From Candidatus Brocadiales bacterium (GTDB taxonomy: Bacteria; Planctomycetota; Brocadiia; Brocadiales; Bathyanammoxibiaceae): 14,471 nucleotides of DNA. The DNA is taken from positions 1 to 14,471 of the forward strand of contig JAUQZZ010000036.1 of the NCBI GenBank assembly GCA_030586765.1, given 5' to 3'. A model generated the notes under the pieces. The model saw only the letters and a program-made list of their open reading frames with translations. It was not told where the DNA came from and made no database searches. Positions 12,964 through 14,471 of the stretch are shown here, one piece after another (positions within the stretch are counted from its first letter, which is position 1; each line of letters begins with the position of its first letter). Both the position numbers and the translations under genes were made by a program.

Positions 12964-13470
12964 TTAACTGACTGTGCCTTTTAAATTGCGCAGTTGCTGG
13001 GCCAGATCCGTGAGATGCCGCTTTTCTTCTTCCATAAGAATCTTGAACGCCCTCTTACCTTTAGGGTTATTACAGAGCCTGGAGGCCTCGCTGTAGAAGA
13101 GAATAGAGTCCTTTTCCGTCTGGATGCCTATCTGCAATGCCTCCGCATCGCTGAGAGCCCTTTCACGGGCCTTTTCTTTTTTCCCTGGCTTCGTAAAGAC
13201 ACCAGTATCTATAATGGTGCTAAGGTATCTGCTGACCACTTCGTCTTCTTCCCCCCACCAGGGCTCGCCTCCCTTTTTTGGCAGTTTTGCTCGGAGATTC
13301 TCAAAGATTTCCAGGTGCCTCTTCTCCGCCTGGGCCAGTTGGGTAAAAAAACGTTTTGCCCTGGGATTCTTTGTCCTAGAGGCAGCCTCGGTGTAAAAGC
13401 TATATCCCTCTTTTTCCAGGTTAGAAGCAATTCTCAGGGCCTCATCATCATTCATAAGCTTAAGGAACAT
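12964..13470 (-). CDS. rubrerythrin-type ferritin-like diiron protein without rubredoxin domain
   Basis: The 168-residue protein is built of two similar halves, each with E-x2-[GS]-x2-FY and E-x2-H. These are Glu19 and E49-KR-H52 in the first half, and Glu119 and E149-KR-H152 in the second, giving the four-helix diiron site of the rubrerythrin/ferritin superfamily (COG1633 type). The middle linker (residues 63-106) is Gly-, Lys- and Glu-rich. Classical rubrerythrin carries a C-terminal rubredoxin domain with two CxxC pairs; here the chain ends at GTVS without one. Family members reduce hydrogen peroxide in anaerobes, using electrons from rubredoxin-like proteins. The start has GGAGG seven bases upstream and follows ribBA after 33 bases; the desulforedoxin gene comes next. 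The metal content is inferred. Confidence 0.88.
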   Translation of the reverse strand: MFLKLMNDDEALRIASNLEKEGYSFYTEAASRTKNPRAKRFFTQLAQAEKRHLEIFENLRAKLPKKGGEPWWGEEDEVVSRYLSTIIDTGVFTKPGKKEKARERALSDAEALQIGIQTEKDSILFYSEASRLCNNPKGKRAFKILMEEEKRHLTDLAQQLRNLKGTVS

Positions 13471-13503
13471 GCCGCTGCCTCCCTTCTCTTTGAAGGATTT
13501 GCC

Positions 13504-14471
13504 TTAGACTCCGTCAATGAGGTGGCCCAATTTTCTCTTCTTTGTCTGGAGATATTGGACATTCTCCTTGGTGGGGGTAACGGTTATGGGTACCCTCTCT
13601 ACTATCTCCAGTCCGTAGCCTGTCAGGGCACTAAATTTCTTAGGGTTATTGGTAAGAAGTCTCATCTTTGTTATGCCCAGGTCTCTGAGTATCTGGGCCC
13701 CTATTCCGTAATCCCTCTTATCTGGTAAGAAACCCAGCTTTTCATTGGCCTCTACTGTGTCCAGGCCCTCCCTTTCCTGTAGGGCGTAGGCGTGGAGCTT
13801 ATTTTCCAGTCCTATGCCCCTCCCCTCCTGACGCATGTATAGCACTACACCCTTGCCCTCCTTTTGGATTATCCTCAGAGAATTATGTAGCTGTTCGCCG
13901 CAGTCACAGCGCAGGGAGCCAAAGATGTCCCCTGTGAGGCACTCATCGTGCACCCTCACTAATATAGGCTCCTCCTGCTGTGGGGCAGGGGAGCCATCCA
14001 TACTGCCTACATTCCCTAAACACAGGGCTATGTGCAGATAGTCATCCACAAAGGAGCGGTATAGATGCACCTGGAATTCGCCGTACTCTGTGGGCAGGTT
14101 CACGGAGACCTTTTTCTCTATAAGGCGCTCCTTCTCGCGCCGGTACCTAATAATATCTGCTATGGTGCAGACCTTTAGGTGGTGTCTCTCGGCGAACTTC
14201 TTAAGCTCGGGGAGCTTGGCCATCTTACCCTCTTCCGTCATGACCTCACAGATAACAGCCGCGGGCCTGAACCCTGCTAACTTAGCCAGGTCCACTGCCC
14301 CCTCGGTATGCCCTGCCCTGACAAGCACCCCTCCGGTCCGCGCCTTCAAAGGGAAGACGTGGCCCGGCCTAGCTAGATCCTCTGGCTTTGCGTCCTTGCT
14401 CACCGCCGCAAGGATGGTAGCTGTCCTGTCCTCTGCGGAGACGCCAGTGGTTATACCCCTCTTGGCATCTA
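13504..14471 (-). CDS. ribBA: bifunctional DHBP synthase / GTP cyclohydrolase II (partial, N-terminus outside window)
   Basis: It makes the two riboflavin precursors, 3,4-dihydroxy-2-butanone 4-phosphate from ribulose 5-phosphate and the pyrimidine from GTP. The gene runs off the right edge; the first 80-100 residues are missing. The visible RibB part begins DAKRGITTGVSAEDRTATIL and includes RPGHVFPLKARTGGVLVRAGHTEGAVDLAKLAG. The RibA part follows, with the zinc site CLTGDIFGSLRCDC, the GTP-binding YMRQEGRGIGLENKLHAYALQ, and DYGIGAQILRDLGITKMRLLTNNPKK. An apparent GTG start at 14403 is inside the RibB domain and is not the real one. It heads the unit with the diiron protein and desulforedoxin, so flavin supply and peroxide defence may share regulation. 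Confidence 0.95.
   Translation of the reverse strand, partial: DAKRGITTGVSAEDRTATILAAVSKDAKPEDLARPGHVFPLKARTGGVLVRAGHTEGAVDLAKLAGFRPAAVICEVMTEEGKMAKLPELKKFAERHHLKVCTIADIIRYRREKERLIEKKVSVNLPTEYGEFQVHLYRSFVDDYLHIALCLGNVGSMDGSPAPQQEEPILVRVHDECLTGDIFGSLRCDCGEQLHNSLRIIQKEGKGVVLYMRQEGRGIGLENKLHAYALQEREGLDTVEANEKLGFLPDKRDYGIGAQILRDLGITKMRLLTNNPKKFSALTGYGLEIVERVPITVTPTKENVQYLQTKKRKLGHLIDGV

Noticed and set aside
12994..13728. Plus-strand 244-residue open frame opposite rubrerythrin and ribBA
   Set aside because: The opposite strand carries two clear families across this span, and the frame has no ribosome binding site or known motif.

Overview
The window looks like a stretch of chromosome from an anaerobic bacterium. 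I infer this from the gene families: a desulforedoxin-type peptide, a rubrerythrin-type diiron protein, a 2-hydroxyacyl-CoA dehydratase-family gene, a DsrEFH/TusDCB-type sulfur carrier trio and a LipS-type radical SAM protein. Two M16 peptidases with signal peptides suggest an exported, possibly periplasmic, proteolysis step. Arg AGG/AGA and Ile ATA codons are frequent at an intermediate GC content. I cannot fix the phylum; Desulfobacterota, Nitrospirota or Chloroflexota-like lineages would all fit. There is no rRNA, tRNA, CRISPR array, phage gene or transposase.

Layout. Positions 1-1355 (minus strand) hold a decaying 2-hydroxyacyl-CoA dehydratase locus. One subunit gene is interrupted by an in-frame TAG and lacks the usual Fe-S cysteines. 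Downstream of it lie a possible activase C-terminal scrap and palindromic repeats. Positions 1486-2286 (plus) encode a small membrane protein and a HEIGH-motif zinc peptidase. Positions 2407-7508 form a plus-strand run: a YggT-family membrane protein, deoC and deoB (deoxynucleoside catabolism), alanine dehydrogenase, a lipoate-protein ligase-family protein and a radical SAM protein of the LipS1/LipS2 lipoyl synthase type. The last three overlap. A good promoter at the end of the radical SAM gene then starts a second run: DsrE/TusD-, DsrF/TusC- and DsrH/TusB-like proteins followed by two exported M16B peptidases, one with and one without the zinc motif. A complex palindromic element sits inside the otherwise tight sulfur carrier trio.

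Convergent to this, the minus strand carries dinB (11541-12698) and the set ribBA (running off the right edge) > rubrerythrin-type diiron protein > a 38-residue desulforedoxin. The last is easily missed because of its size. The diiron protein and the desulforedoxin together carry the two metal centres that classical rubrerythrin has in one chain, so they may form a split peroxide-defence system.

The most interesting points are: (1) the split rubrerythrin/desulforedoxin pair; (2) lipoyl assembly genes next to a sulfur carrier trio, suggesting a sulfur-delivery link; (3) the cysteine-less, amber-interrupted dehydratase subunit; (4) a family of palindromic dispersed repeats, one of which supplies an alternative start codon for a sulfur carrier gene.
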